A program made the translations under genes and the position numbers. A stretch of 64,000 bases of DNA, from positions 60,984,084 to 61,048,083 of the forward strand of contig CM026426.1 of the NCBI GenBank assembly GCA_014871385.1, written 5' to 3'. The notes beneath the pieces are model-generated. The model was given only the letters and a program-made list of their open reading frames with translations, had not been told where the DNA came from and ran no database searches. Below, in pieces: positions 1-11,693 of the stretch. Origin of the DNA: Ceratodon purpureus (taxonomy: Eukaryota; Streptophyta; Bryopsida; Pseudoditrichales; Ditrichaceae). Numbering within the stretch: position 1 is the first letter of the stretch; each line of letters opens with the position of its first letter.

Positions 1-45
1 GTGTGACCGGTACAAATTTCTTAGTACTTACGCCTAGTGACACAA

Positions 46-241
46 TACTCGCGCGGGGCGGGCACAGGCGCGCTCATGCGGGCACGGACACAAGCACACG
101 TGGGTCAAGCGCACACGTTGTGAACAGGCGCATGCGCAGGTTGACGATCCCTTGTGCGTGTTGACGGGCGCATGTGTAAGTGGTGATTGGGCGTATGCCC
201 ACGCGTTGGTCGGGCGTTTGCACCCGGTTTTGGGCGCAAGC
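46..241. repeat. Left GC-rich subterminal repeat arm
   Basis: This CpG-rich stretch contains repeated short motifs (GGGCGCATGTG, GGGCGTATG, GGGCGTTTG, GCGCACACG) and differs sharply from the AT-rich sequence around it. The complementary motifs recur in the arm at 2185-2346. Confidence 0.6.
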
Positions 242-418
242 CTTGAGCTGGGGAGCATTAAAGGCTTCCTCGAATCCTTATTTATCTACTTTGCAAATGC
301 TCCTTGTCTTAGCTCGTGACTCCACGTGCTTTGCTTGGAATTGGAGGAAGTAGGAGTAATCAGATTGGGTGGGAGAGGGAAGTTTTTGTTTTTTTCGTGC
401 CAAATTAAGCAATCAATC

Positions 419-2030
419 ATGTTGTTATCTTGGGGTCCCAAGAAACGTCCTGCTTATGAAGACCTCGATGCTCCAGAAGATGCGGTCTAAGCAATGTCCA
501 CAACACCATCGCAGACTAGTTCCAACCCATTATCGAGCTCCTTAGGGAAGGAGAGCCGTAAAAGGGCGAGTGAACGAGATATCGACTATCTGCTTATCAT
601 ATACACCAACTTCATAAGGGAGAAGGCCTTGGAATTTTACTGAATTCGCACTCGCCAAATGTTGACACACGAGTATTTTTCCAGCAATGTGAATGGAGTT
701 GCAAAATTACAGGATGAGTTACATGAAAGGTTTTCAAAGGCACTTGAGGGACATGAGGTTTATAATTATTGTAATTCTACATACTTCTATTATAATGATT
801 GACTGGATTAGCAAATAACAACAAAGACTACAAACATCGTGCATATGTTTGAGTGTGTCTACAAGAAGCCAAAGGACGGCGACTATTCTGAGGAGCAGAA
901 CGACTTGTTGACTAAGCTAAAGTTTGTCCAACAATAGTGTAGCAAATTTTCTATGAATAAGAGAAGGGTCAGCCCTAGGCACAAAGCCGCACTCAAGAGT
1001 GCTATGGAGAAATACATGTGGGGAACAGTTCAAGGAGTCCCAAGAGGGACGAAGGTGGTTCCACTGTCAAGCTCTACAAAAGGCGGATTTGGTAAAGTAC
1101 GGAAAGTATGTATAGTTGGAATGGTGATCATACCCGAGACCCTTGTCTTTGCAGGTATGATGTCAAAGGCCATGGACGAGACCAAGAAGCGACCCGAGGC
1201 TTTGATTGAAGCAATGGTTTCTAGGATTCAACATCCTAGAGTTATTAAATTTTTTGCGGTCCATGACTGAACCATGGAAGCATACACACTTTGGTGGAAC
1301 GGGGAACGTATCCAAAAAATTCTTTCGGAGGAGAATACTAAAGTCTCGGAGGCTATCAAAAATAGTAATATCCTCAATCCTCTTGCCAATCTTCCTATGG
1401 CAACACTTGAACGTGTTCATGCCTTCCCCACCCACAAGGCCAAGTTAGCTTGGGCATTGATTTGTATTATGGACCGGGTCCATAAAGGATATTTAATGCA
1501 TAATGACATTTCACCAAGAAATGTCTTGCTTCACTTCCTGGAGGATAAAGTGGACCAAGTATATATTGGGATGTACAATTGGAGCCTTGCAAATTGAGTG
1601 TATGAGACGACACCTTCAAATTATGGATTCCAATATCAACGGGATTTGAAGGCTACCCATAAACAACATGATTGGTTTGTAGCGCCGGATTTGTGGTACA
1701 CTTATGGTTAGCCAAAGTCTGAGACATCACTGAAAAGTTAGCAAAGAAAATATGTATATCCTCAAGCGGCTGATGCCTTCTTGGTTGGGGTGATAGCATA
1801 TAAGATTTGGAATAACGAGGAGGACAGGGATCTTTTCAAGGACGATATGAGGAAGTCTAGGTTTCCAGAGGTATTGTAGGAGTTCCGCAAATCCAAAATC
1901 CAAGTCCCGCTCCACCTTGGCAAAAGCTGTCTCCGACTTGACATCTCCTCCCTACAATTTTCAAATTCCAGATTGTTGCTACCACAACGAGATTTACAAT
2001 TCCGATGTGTAGTGGTAGAAATGTGATGTT
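419..2030 (+). pseudogene. Protein-kinase-like gene, dead
   Basis: One reading frame starting at ATG 419 stays in register to about 1900 (roughly 490 codons) but carries ten stops: TAA 488, TGA 641, TGA 800, TAG 809, TAG 935, TGA 1268, TGA 1595, TAG 1709, TAG 1739 and TAG 1877. All ten can arise from CAA, CAG, CGA or TGG by one C-to-T or G-to-A change. The recognisable part is a kinase fold: HNDISPRNVLLH near 1498-1533 matches the catalytic-loop HxDxxxxN pattern, and IGMYNWSLA near 1567-1593 sits where the DFG segment belongs, with Asn replacing the metal-binding Asp (a G-to-A change would also do this). Upstream, FGKVRKVCI near 1090 may be the nucleotide-binding loop. After about 1925 the coherent frame appears to move by one base. 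It would have been a cytosolic kinase-like protein. No substrate can be named. Confidence 0.75.
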
Positions 2031-2184
2031 CCATGTTCATCATATGATGGAAATATTTTTTGTGAATGGTTTATTGCCACAATTTTGCAATAATTTTTAA
2101 TAAACATAATGCTTCACACTTGGCTCCTCCAGATATTTCTTGTATCCTTTGTGATGTTGCCCAATCACACTAATTCTCGTCTAT

Positions 2185-2346
2185 ACCGCAGCGCTCGCGC
2201 CCACATGCGTGCGCCCAATGCAGTGATTGCGCCCAAACGCGCGCATGCCCGATATATGCTCGCGCCGACATGATCGCGCCCGAGATCAGAAGGGCAGTCG
2301 TTGCGAAGCTCGCACCCACATGCGCGCGCCCACATGCACGCGCGAA
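2185..2346. repeat. Right GC-rich subterminal repeat arm
   Basis: Repeats of GCGCCCACATGCG and CATGCGCGCGCCC type, with alternating purine-pyrimidine runs, form the inverted counterpart of the arm at 46-241. CpG density is far above that of the surrounding sequence. Confidence 0.6.
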
Positions 2347-2416
2347 AGTCAGTACTATGTTAATTTGTTTTACCCTTACACATAGTCAACCGATCAATAT
2401 CCTTATCAAACGGACT

Positions 2417-2489
2417 GGGGGGGGGGGGGTGTTATTAGTCCATGACGGACTAACGGACCAACGGACGGTCTGTCTAATATAACAACCCC
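2417..2489. repeat. Foldback palindrome beginning with a 13-G run
   Basis: A run of thirteen G is followed by TGTTATTAGTCC, a nest of GGAC/GTCC repeats, and then GTCTAATATAACAACCCC, which pairs with the start. The result is an imperfect palindrome of about 73 bp. It resembles a small foldback element or one end of a transposon. No target duplication could be identified. Confidence 0.45.
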
Positions 2490-2779
2490 GGACGTAATTG
2501 TTCTCGTACTTGTCCATTCTAAATCAGGAACGATCACTCTAAATTACAACTCTTTACATGACTAACTGATTGAATGCAATGAAACCGATCCGAATTTTCA
2601 CGAACGCTTCTTGCCGTATATAGCGAATTCAACATTTTTACCACATGGTAAAATGAAATTATGATATAGGCCTTAGAATATATCTCACTTAAATACCCAT
2701 GAGAAGAAATATTAAATCACATAATGCCTTAACACCCTAAAATTATAGACCACCACCTCACTCTGTTGAAATGAACAAA

Positions 2780-2904
2780 AAAGTGTTGACTTTGTTGACT
2801 AAAGTTCCAAATTAAATATACTATTGCTTAGTTTCCCCATTTCTATTGAAATTGGCAAAAATGTCTTGATTTTGTGTTAATTCAAATTGCGTTTTCTTGT
2901 AGTG
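2780..2904. mobile_element. CACTA-type right terminus
   Basis: Read on the minus strand from 2904, the sequence begins CACTACAAGAAAACGC, the canonical end of plant CACTA elements and nearly the same as both ends of the complete element at 37370-52008. The element lies to the left of 2904 and its left end is outside the window. GTTGACT-type motifs near 2790-2815 could be subterminal repeats. The three bases that follow are TAA. Confidence 0.6.
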
Positions 2905-4741
2905 TAATGTATGTATAGATTTGATGTTGTAGTCATGAATTGACCTTCAAAAGCATGTTGGGACAACATACGTAGTGTTTTGAAGGCGGTAGGCAACAAT
3001 GATTGCCTAGCGCATATTGTGGCAACATGGTCCTATTGATGCGCGGGGCAAAGAGTGCTTCTCTTGTCCACTTGTCCTTGGAGTCCTGGCTTTCCAATGA
3101 GCACTAGGTTGACTTGAATATGGTTGACATGGATTTCATGGAGGAACGTGTCCAAGTTTATGTGGAAGAAATACTTTTCCTATCATGGAAATCCTTGTTG
3201 TCCAAGTTTTGTTCCTTATAATGTGCCTTGGGAGTCAAGGTTTTATGGATCTTTTCAAAGGTTAATATAAGTGAGATGGTTGAAGAGGCAGTATGGTAAT
3301 GTTTGAAATTGGCGGAAAGTGGCTTGTTTGTCATAGTTGGCATTGTTGACTAAGAGCGCATTATTATATGGTAGAAGCAAATAGACTCAGTAAGGTCCAT
3401 GCCAAATAGACTCAAATGTAGTTTTCCAAACTTGGAATCTTAGGGATACTATAGTAGTAGTTGTTTTGGACTATACAACATGAATAGTTGTCAATATGAT
3501 TTCACGTATTAGTCCGTAGTTAGCCCATGTTAATCAATAAGTTTTGATAGTGTTATCTCTTGAATAGAATACAACTATTACTGATAGTGTATCTAATTAA
3601 AACTATTGTATGTAAGAAATGGAGTCCCAACAGTCATCGTCTATGCTACGGTAACACCATAGCATGCTTGTTCTTAAAAATTCAAATTTAAAAATAAAAA
3701 TATGAAGACATAAGAACAAAAATAGAATAAATTAATTTTTGTAATATTTTGTTATTTCTAGGTCATTATAGGTAATTTGTATTGATTTTCTACTAATGTG
3801 TTTTTGAAAAATTTGATCTTTAAAAAACAAACCTTAATTTTTCAAAATATATAAATATTTGTTTAGTGAAGACCGAATTTGCTATATTATTACGGTAGTC
3901 TGGCAACATAGAAATTAGGTAAATTCCTTCTGGAGTATTTAAAATTATGATACTGTATTGCATTCCACGCATATGTATAGTCCATACTTTGATTGTAGTG
4001 TGTCGACTTAAGAACATTTGTTGGAGTCTTTGGAACAAGTCCTTTTTGAAGATTAGAAGACGGAGGTAATAATTTTTTTGACTTAGTCGTTGTTTGAATG
4101 CAAACTTTATTTCTATTTTTCTAGGTGGATATTGTAATGTAAAAATATGTTTAAAAAAGATCAACTTAAAAAAAAGGAAAAACATTGCCATCATTTACCT
4201 ATTAGCGAGAACTTGCAAATGAGTTTGTGCGCTCTGTTTTTGTAGATATTGGTCGAGAGCCACGTTTTGCTAGCAGATACTTTGGATTCAAAGCACACAT
4301 GTGCAAGTAGAACTGTAAGGTGGGCTGCCCTATCACCAACCACTTAAGCAATATGACTTATATTTGGCAGTGGTAAATCCAAAAAAAAAAATATGACCGC
4401 ACTCGAAGTAGATTTCATGGGGATTGCAAAAAATTGCAACATGTAATTTATATTTCTCCAATTTATACAAAATCCCTAAGTGCAAAGTAATCTATGACCT
4501 ATACTTGATAGACTATTCTCCTATGATCAAACTGTAGTGGTTCTATTTTCTATTGATGATCAAATCCCAAACCAACCACTACAAGATGCATGAGCTGAAA
4601 ACTGATCTTCGCTATAATCAATCATGCTGAAAATGAAAACTAGTGGCTCAGTTGCACCCACCCCATACTCCACTCCACATCAACCCAAAACCAACCATGC
4701 ATGGACTCTTAATTTTTGCAAGTCCCACAAATCACTACATT
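2905..4741. other. AT-rich intergenic sequence
   Basis: No convincing coding sequence or RNA gene was found. The stretch at 2940-3350 is less AT-rich and could be old repeat DNA, but no family was recognised. CACTACAAGA occurs at 4577 without other terminal features. Confidence 0.5.
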
Positions 4742-4993
4742 CAGTTCTCACTATGGTTGGTTATAGGACAATTCAACCTAATGGTTTTGGGGTAGTAGTT
4801 GGTATTAGGACAATCGACCTTAATGGCACTAAGAGGAGAAAGATTATTTCACAACCGTCCAATACCTCTGAACTACATGCAAGTAAACATAGAGAAAGTG
4901 ACAAAGGACTTATTTAATGTACCATTTAATGAAGCATATCAAGCAAATTTAAGCAATGCGTGGATTCCAGCGTTCTTTGGTTCAAAGGGTTGA
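4742..4993 (+). pseudogene. Fragment of a transposon-type protein
   Basis: A short frame ending at 4993 contains the segment FHNRPIPLNYMQVNIEKV. This parallels FHHCPIPSKYYRVNLNFV in the fragment at 24.8 kb; both have a hydrophobic/Gly stretch before it and alternating strands after it. The arrangement resembles the C-terminal module of plant En/Spm (Ptta) transposase-associated proteins, where a GDxVxL...KGxV stretch precedes a strand-rich tail. The assignment is inferred from pattern only. No start or complete domain is visible. Confidence 0.3.
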
Positions 4994-7900
4994 CTTTTGT
5001 CGACATACAAATGAGAAGAGGGCATAGTCCTGGCAAGAAGAGAAAAATATGAAGACTTCATGAGTGAAATATTGTGGTTTTAGATTAGAGTATTATATGT
5101 TTATGTGTCAAAGAAGGACTTAGAAATCACCATTGGGAGTGGCTATTGATTTTTTTAAATACTGTGTTGAACAATGTAGTTTGTGGAGTTGACGGGGGAT
5201 GACATGTCGATTGTCTTCAAGGCACTTGTGTAGAAAAGTGTTTACCTTTGAAAGGGGGGAGTAGCTCTAGATTCATTATCCTTTGTCTAGTGGCCATCGA
5301 ATTAGTGAATAGAATGAACAAACTCTATGTTCACATTGTAGTTCTTCTTATTCAACATTGCCACATAAGTGTCTCGTTTACACAGGCACGTATACCAGTA
5401 TGGGAGGCCAACAAAGAAGCCACGAGCAAAAAAGCAAACCGCAAATGTCCACTGTAGAGTGGATTCTGAAATGCTGAAGTACATTGTAACAATGTTTATG
5501 TTTAAAACATCGCTGATGCTGAAAACAAAATTGAAGAAATGATGATTATTGGTATTATTTCTGCATTCACTACAGTTCATAATCCCTGAAGTAATAGTGG
5601 CTCCGAAGAGGCCATTTATCAGACGAGGTGAAAATGGTCCCTACAGAGGATAATGACATGAATCTTGAAAGTAGTTTCCTGAACTTTGCTGACCACAATG
5701 ACTTTCTTCAAATTCATTAATCCCTAAAATTCCAAGCCCGTTTTCGCCAATCTCCACTTCTAAAACATTGATTAAATTTTTTTTTTAAAAAAAATAAAAA
5801 ATAAAAAAAAAAATCCAAAAATCCAAAAATCAACTTTTAACCAAAAGATGTTGTATTTTACATTGAATCAAAGGCATGGTGAAGTTTTCAGAATTTTTGA
5901 CCGTACAGCTTTCAAGATAATAAGAGACAAACCTTTTTTTTTTTTTTTGCCACATGCCCAAACGAGTTTATACACTTTGAAATTCAATAATTGAAGTTCT
6001 ATGTGCAACCAAAATTTAAAAATTACATACATATGTAGGGCTTCAAGTTGAGATTATGCAAAAAAAAAAAAAAGGGCTTGGAAAAAAAAAATCAAGAACA
6101 ATTTCAAAGGTTGATCAATGCTCATATGGTCTGATGAAATGTGGTCACAGTCTCATGAGTTGGCCATTGTCTGATGGAATGGTGGACATGTACGGATGGG
6201 TGGTATGTTCATAAGTTGAGATTATTGCAAAAGAAATCAAGCCCAACATTCACCCGGGCACTGCGACCATTAAAAACTGCCTCATTATTCATTGATTAGA
6301 ATTTACAACATCATTATCACAACCTGCCTAGTTGGTTGCAGTCAACTTTGATTATGTCTTATAATCATAGAAATTAACCAAATGCAATGAAATAAAGTAC
6401 CTCCAATAGAGTATGATTTATTGAATCTTCAATAAAAAGGGTGTCAAAAAATATTAAAAATTCAAACTGTGGCAGCCTGCCCAAAGTACTTGCAATCCAC
6501 TTTGAGTTAAGCATGTCTTTCTTTCACACATTTCTACTAATTGTTTGCCTTGTTTATCTTCATAGAATTTGAAAGTTGGATTCAAATGATCGATTAAAAG
6601 TTGCAGACTTGATCAATAACCGGCTTAGAAGGTTGTAGGGGCACGGTAACTGGTTACCGCAAGTCACATGAAAAATGAGACTGGATCAGCACATTGTGGG
6701 GTACAGCCTGTTCAAAAGGTCACCATCATTTTGGTTACTTACAGCACTAGGTAAACTGGTTCTTGTGAGCTGCCGATATGGCATATGCAATGTGGCAAAG
6801 ATGAGGTGGTAGACGGTGATATGGCATGTTGATAGTGCAGGGTGACACAACACATTGACGTGGTTTAGGCCCAAGCCACACGAGACCCAGAGAAAGTTTC
6901 ACAACTTCCTCCAACATGGCACTTTGCTTTTGAAAAGTGTCATTTTCCTTATTTTTCTCGTTATTTTGTGGAACTTCCAAGCACTAGTGTTTGATAGTAT
7001 TGAACTACATCTATTGTGCCATGTTACTCTACTTTATTGCCAAGTAAATCTTAAAGCAATATCCAAAGCAAAATCCAAAGCTAAAAAGTTATGCCATGTT
7101 ATTGTCGCCACTCCCCATACTTCCTCTCATGTCGCAACCACTTCCTCATTTGAACTAATGCTATCCATCCAAATGACTACCGTTCATGCAAGTCTCCTCC
7201 CGGTGGTTGGGGCCTTAGATATGAGGCTACCCCAATTGACGATTCAACGTGTAGGGGTGATGTGGAGTGACGTCGTGGCGAGATGAGGTGACATGTAAAG
7301 TTGATGTGGCATTCCATCTCCTGGATAGTCATTTGGTTTTGTGGTAAAAAACTTTAAGTCTTAACATTTGAAATGCTTGAATCACAAAAGCATAAAAAAC
7401 TTAAGAAAATGTCCTTGGGCCTTATGGTTCAAGTTAGATCTAAATGTTGAAATACAAGATCTTTCAATTGATATGACATTGTGAGTTTCTACTTCTTACC
7501 AAGACTAACCGCCTAGAATCCAAAAATTGTATTCTATGCCAAAACCTTGCACGCAAATGACAAGCAAAGCACCAATTAGGTTATGAAAGAAAAGAGGCCA
7601 AAGGCAAACAATCAACTCAACAAAGAATGTATTAGGAATGGTAAATATTGGCAGTCTAGTGAAGAGTGTTGAGTCAGAGCACAAACCTTCAACTACAAGT
7701 TCCCGCATCTATTTATTCTGATTTTGCCTCCATCCTTTTGTAATGGAGAAGTTCTTTGAAGGATCGGTTGCTTCAAAATGATCCTTATTGACAACAGCTC
7801 CAACACAAGCATGGTAAAATGGCAAGATCTAAGATTCTAGGAGATTCTAATTTGTAGCCAAGCTTTGATTCCTAGAGCTCTCACATATATTCTTGATACA

Positions 7901-10900
7901 AGTCATACCAACTTAGTTGATCCAAAATTATAAACAAAAAACATTGACAACTGCAAAATCAAATACTATAATTTTATTAGTGTTGACTTGTTACCTTCAT
8001 TTTGATGCTTGTTCTGCACCAAGTCATTGAATATAAAAATGCGTATTGCTCTTCATTTAGAACAAACACCATTAGACCTCTAACCATTGGATTTGTAACT
8101 ACTAATCTCATAACTCTTGCTATTGCACTTGCTGGAGCTTTGCTAACAACCATTTTGCACTTACCAACATCTTGTTGAAGTTGAGGGGCAAGAAGGGGCA
8201 GTTACCAAATCCTTATTGGAGATGTGCAACTTGAATTTTTCCGATCTCACCTACCCACACCATCACTTGTTCAAGCACATTAGCCCTTCTTATTCCCCTC
8301 TACTCTACAAATCCATTCCAAAATAAACACTGCAACTATCCACCTATCTTCCTAATCTTACTATAGAAAGGAAAACACTCGGCGAAAAAACATACTTGAA
8401 TGATGATTTATTCTAATGTTGAAGCTCCATAGGCAACCTTTACAAGTGTACCACACATGGACCTGGTGTCTTGCTAGTGCTTCCCTCAAGATTCTTGACT
8501 CACAAACAACCACATTGAAACCAATCCCTTGCCAGCAAATTTCTTTTTCACTTTGATCCCTCCCTCCTAGGCATTTGCACTTCCATCCAATCTGCCATTA
8601 CTCGTATGTCGTCCTTCTTCACAAATTAGAGAATCCACTTAAAATGCTCCACTACTTCCATGCCAACCTTTCATGCAACCATCTCAAAATGTGTTATTGA
8701 CGCCATCATGCCATCCAACTTGCCACACCAACTTCCGTCATTGTAACGGCCATCCATCATTGCAAACAAAGATCCACCACTACAACAAAAGGACATACTT
8801 AAGAACGGAAGCTTAGAATCAAGCGTCATTTGAGTTGCCAAGTCTAGACACTAATACATCGTACCATTGAAAATGTCAAATAGCAACAAGGAGAACTCGT
8901 TGTGTATGAAATTAGTGTAGATAACAAGGATGGCCATAAAAAGGATCACTTATTGCCTTCGTATGCAATCTCAATGATATTGCCCAGTTTGTGCACCAAC
9001 ATCCCCATCTTTAGCTTTATCGTAACAATTACACACATACACTAAATCGAGATTTCAATACCAACTACTGTTCTATCAAGAGGAACCAAAATCAAGCATA
9101 GAAGCAAGCAGAGTGCAACAAAAATTAGACATGCCCTCGTGAGCTTGCACTTTGCCTCCAGGTTCAGCTCCTCTGTAAACCTAGAACTGCAAACTAGAAG
9201 GTATAATCTGTGTAAAAGAAAGAATAACTTATGTGCGAGCACAAGGACGGAATAAGGCTTAACGTTGAAATCCTTTTTACTTACTTATTGCCAGTCTTGT
9301 GCTCCATGATGGACTTGACTTCTACCTATTATTAAATAGGCAAGGGGTTCGTTCCATCCTTTTGTTCTTTGATGGGTTTGAATTTTGTCTATTATCAAGT
9401 AAGTAAGGGGCTCGTGAGGATCTAATGGACTTCATGTGATTAGACTCAACATTTTTAATTTCCTGATCATGAGCTCGATTTTAAGACATTTCGCCATTCA
9501 GCTAATTTGATTTCACATCTTTTTGGCAAATTGGCTGCATTTCTATTTTTTAAATCCAACATTATTATTTAGAATAAGTATTTGCCGCAGCTGGCACTAA
9601 AGCACTAATTTTTTTGTTTAATACTTATTAGAAAAGGAGGACACAATCGTAATTTATCACATAGAAACAATGTTCAAAAGACTAAATGTAAGCACTCTGG
9701 TTAAGCAAAATCTTTGATAGTACAGTCTATAGCATTATAGAAACTATTGTTATTGAAATTTCATCAACAAACAAGATATTATTGGGTGTTTTCAAGCTAC
9801 ATAGCTATGTTCTCATGCCCCATAATTTTTAATTTTTAAAAGATCATCCCAAAAAAGCCATTACAAAATTAATCATTATTGTATTAAGGTTTTATAAACA
9901 AAATGCTACCAAAGATGCTTGCATAGAAAAATATGTTCATATGTGATAGCTTTTCTTATGATGTTGCACCCCTCACTTGTGCCCATGCAAGCCAACATCT
10001 CAGTTTAGATGAGTTTATATACTCCAAGTATTTGTAAGGTGCAAGCTGATTGTTATTACTATCAAATGATCAACTTGTAAAACCTTAGAACTTAGAGGTG
10101 CTTGCAAAAACACTATTTTATGTAAATTTCCAAATTAGCTAGTGAAACACAAAACAAAATGACACTTGTTCCTTCTAAGCTGTCAACAAGCAATTTGCAA
10201 GGAAGAGAATACGATAGAGCAAAATTGATTGTAAAAACAACCATCAAAGGTCATTTTTGTGACCTAATACGGAAGAAAACCCTAGCAATTAGGCTTTCAA
10301 AATATACAAGCCCAACTTCTTTAATAGTAGAAAGAAGCATATTAATACCAATACTGTACTTTCCTTCTTGTAAAAGAATTGAAAAATATGGTCCAAACCA
10401 AGAATCCAAGATGAAGGTAGTGGGGCTTTGTATAAATGCCCGACTCAATTGTTATTGAACCTTGAACCCCTAAGACGATGACGATAGGTTGTGAATTCAG
10501 CCACCAACTTGGGTCGAAGACTCTCAATCAGGTCACCTTCAATCTTGACGTGAAACCCCAATCAGGCCTAATGGATTTTGGCGCCAACTTTCAGCTAGAA
10601 TAGTAGAACGTAGTAATCTCGGGTTCGGCCCTCTTTTAAAGTCATTTGACTAGTTTATACGACTTCTGAAAATTCTATTGGATAACAATTGTTGAGCACA
10701 GGTTAGGTTGACAATCAAGCCCTCATGCAGAGTGCCATGATCAATGTAATTTTTGCTTGTGAGTTTTCGCCAAAACCTCAGTGCATTTTGCATGTGGCTA
10801 CCAATACACTCAAAAAAATAAACAAAAAAGTGGATGAATTCGCCAAACTCTTCTTAAACAATTAACCAAATTTGCCACTATTTGGATGAAAATATCTAAG

Positions 10901-11693
10901 AATAGATAAAGTTATTCATGAGTATGTTCAAATCAATGATTCTGTGCATGTTTTTCTTACTTGGCAACATTCTTAGGTGCATGTCGCTCTACCAATGGAA
11001 AAACCTAAAAAAATCATTGGCCATGATCATCCTTTTCCAACCTTCAACAGAAGAGCCTGGTTCAGCAGGGTACTAATTCCGTATTCAAATAAGTATCGGC
11101 AAAATCCATTGGAGGCGGTAGGAAGGGTGATTTTTATTTAATGTATTAAGTACTACTGCTTAAGCACAAAGCATAGACAATTGAATGGTCTAACTCAAAC
11201 TTGCAGCTTACAAAAATAATCTAATGCAATGCATCACAGTTCAGAAAAAAGATATTGTATTCATATAAATAATAATAGTAATAGTAACAGTTATAGTAGT
11301 GATAATTAAAAACCAATCTTTTTCACCAAGCATAGGTTGGGCCGCATGATCTTCTACAAAAACTGTCCCCAAATCATTCCCTCCTTCTGCCCACCAGTAA
11401 AAGACCTTCAACATCGTTGCCTGCAGATAACATCACGGTGTTCAATGATAAATGTTCCACTGTTTCTCAGAACTGCGCAATTACTCCTAAAGGTGCTTAG
11501 CAGTGGCTACTACGCTAAAAGAACCCTGATGCACCATATTTGACATCCTGTACCAGGGGCGAATCAGGAACAAATCGGTCCACACATCTCAGTACCGGAA
11601 AACCTTGCTTCACCCCAAGACATACATAATAGAGTGTACCTAACCTGACCTCTTGTAAGAAGTCTTGAATAAATTTTAATGAAAGAGAAAGCT
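4994..11693. other. Intergenic DNA, no supported gene
   Basis: Nothing in either strand looks like a genuine gene. An A/T microsatellite lies at 5777-5835 (runs of T, then A with TAAAAAA units). A 46-bp unit at 9308-9353 is repeated imperfectly at 9373-9418 (GATGG..TTGA..T..CTATTAT..AGGGG.TCGT). CACTACAACAAAA at 8778 resembles a CACTA end but has no partner. TTTGGCGCCAACTT near 10576 resembles a primer-binding site, but no repeats flank it. Confidence 0.5.

Larger units (their letters stand above)
1..2381. mobile_element. Candidate TIR element carrying a kinase-like gene
   Basis: The first 28 bases and bases 2351-2381 are an imperfect inverted pair. Both share GTGT at the outer end, then GGTA, CAAATT and TAGTACT in the same order. 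Inside each end lies about 170-200 bp of GC-rich, CpG-rich sequence built from motifs such as GCGCATGTG and its complement CACATGCGC, again in inverted orientation. Between the arms is a single kinase-like reading frame. Short terminal repeats plus GC-rich repetitive subterminal arms are typical of plant DNA transposons, so this looks like a transposon that carries the kinase-like gene. The left end coincides with the window edge, so the true terminus and target duplication cannot be seen. A CACTA terminus at 2904 offers a rival reading in which all of this lies inside a larger CACTA element. Confidence 0.4.

Noticed and set aside
419-1900. Reassigned or read-through stop codons as an explanation for the interrupted frames.
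   Set aside because: The AGPase gene in the same window uses standard stops and has none in its 529 codons, and all three stop types occur in the dead frames. Decay by transitions explains the pattern.
8778-8800. CACTACAACAAAAGG as a CACTA left terminus.
   Set aside because: No matching right end, no subterminal repeats and no target duplication were found.
10570-10590. TTTGGCGCCAACTT as a retroelement primer-binding site.
   Set aside because: No long terminal repeats or coding remnants could be seen around it.
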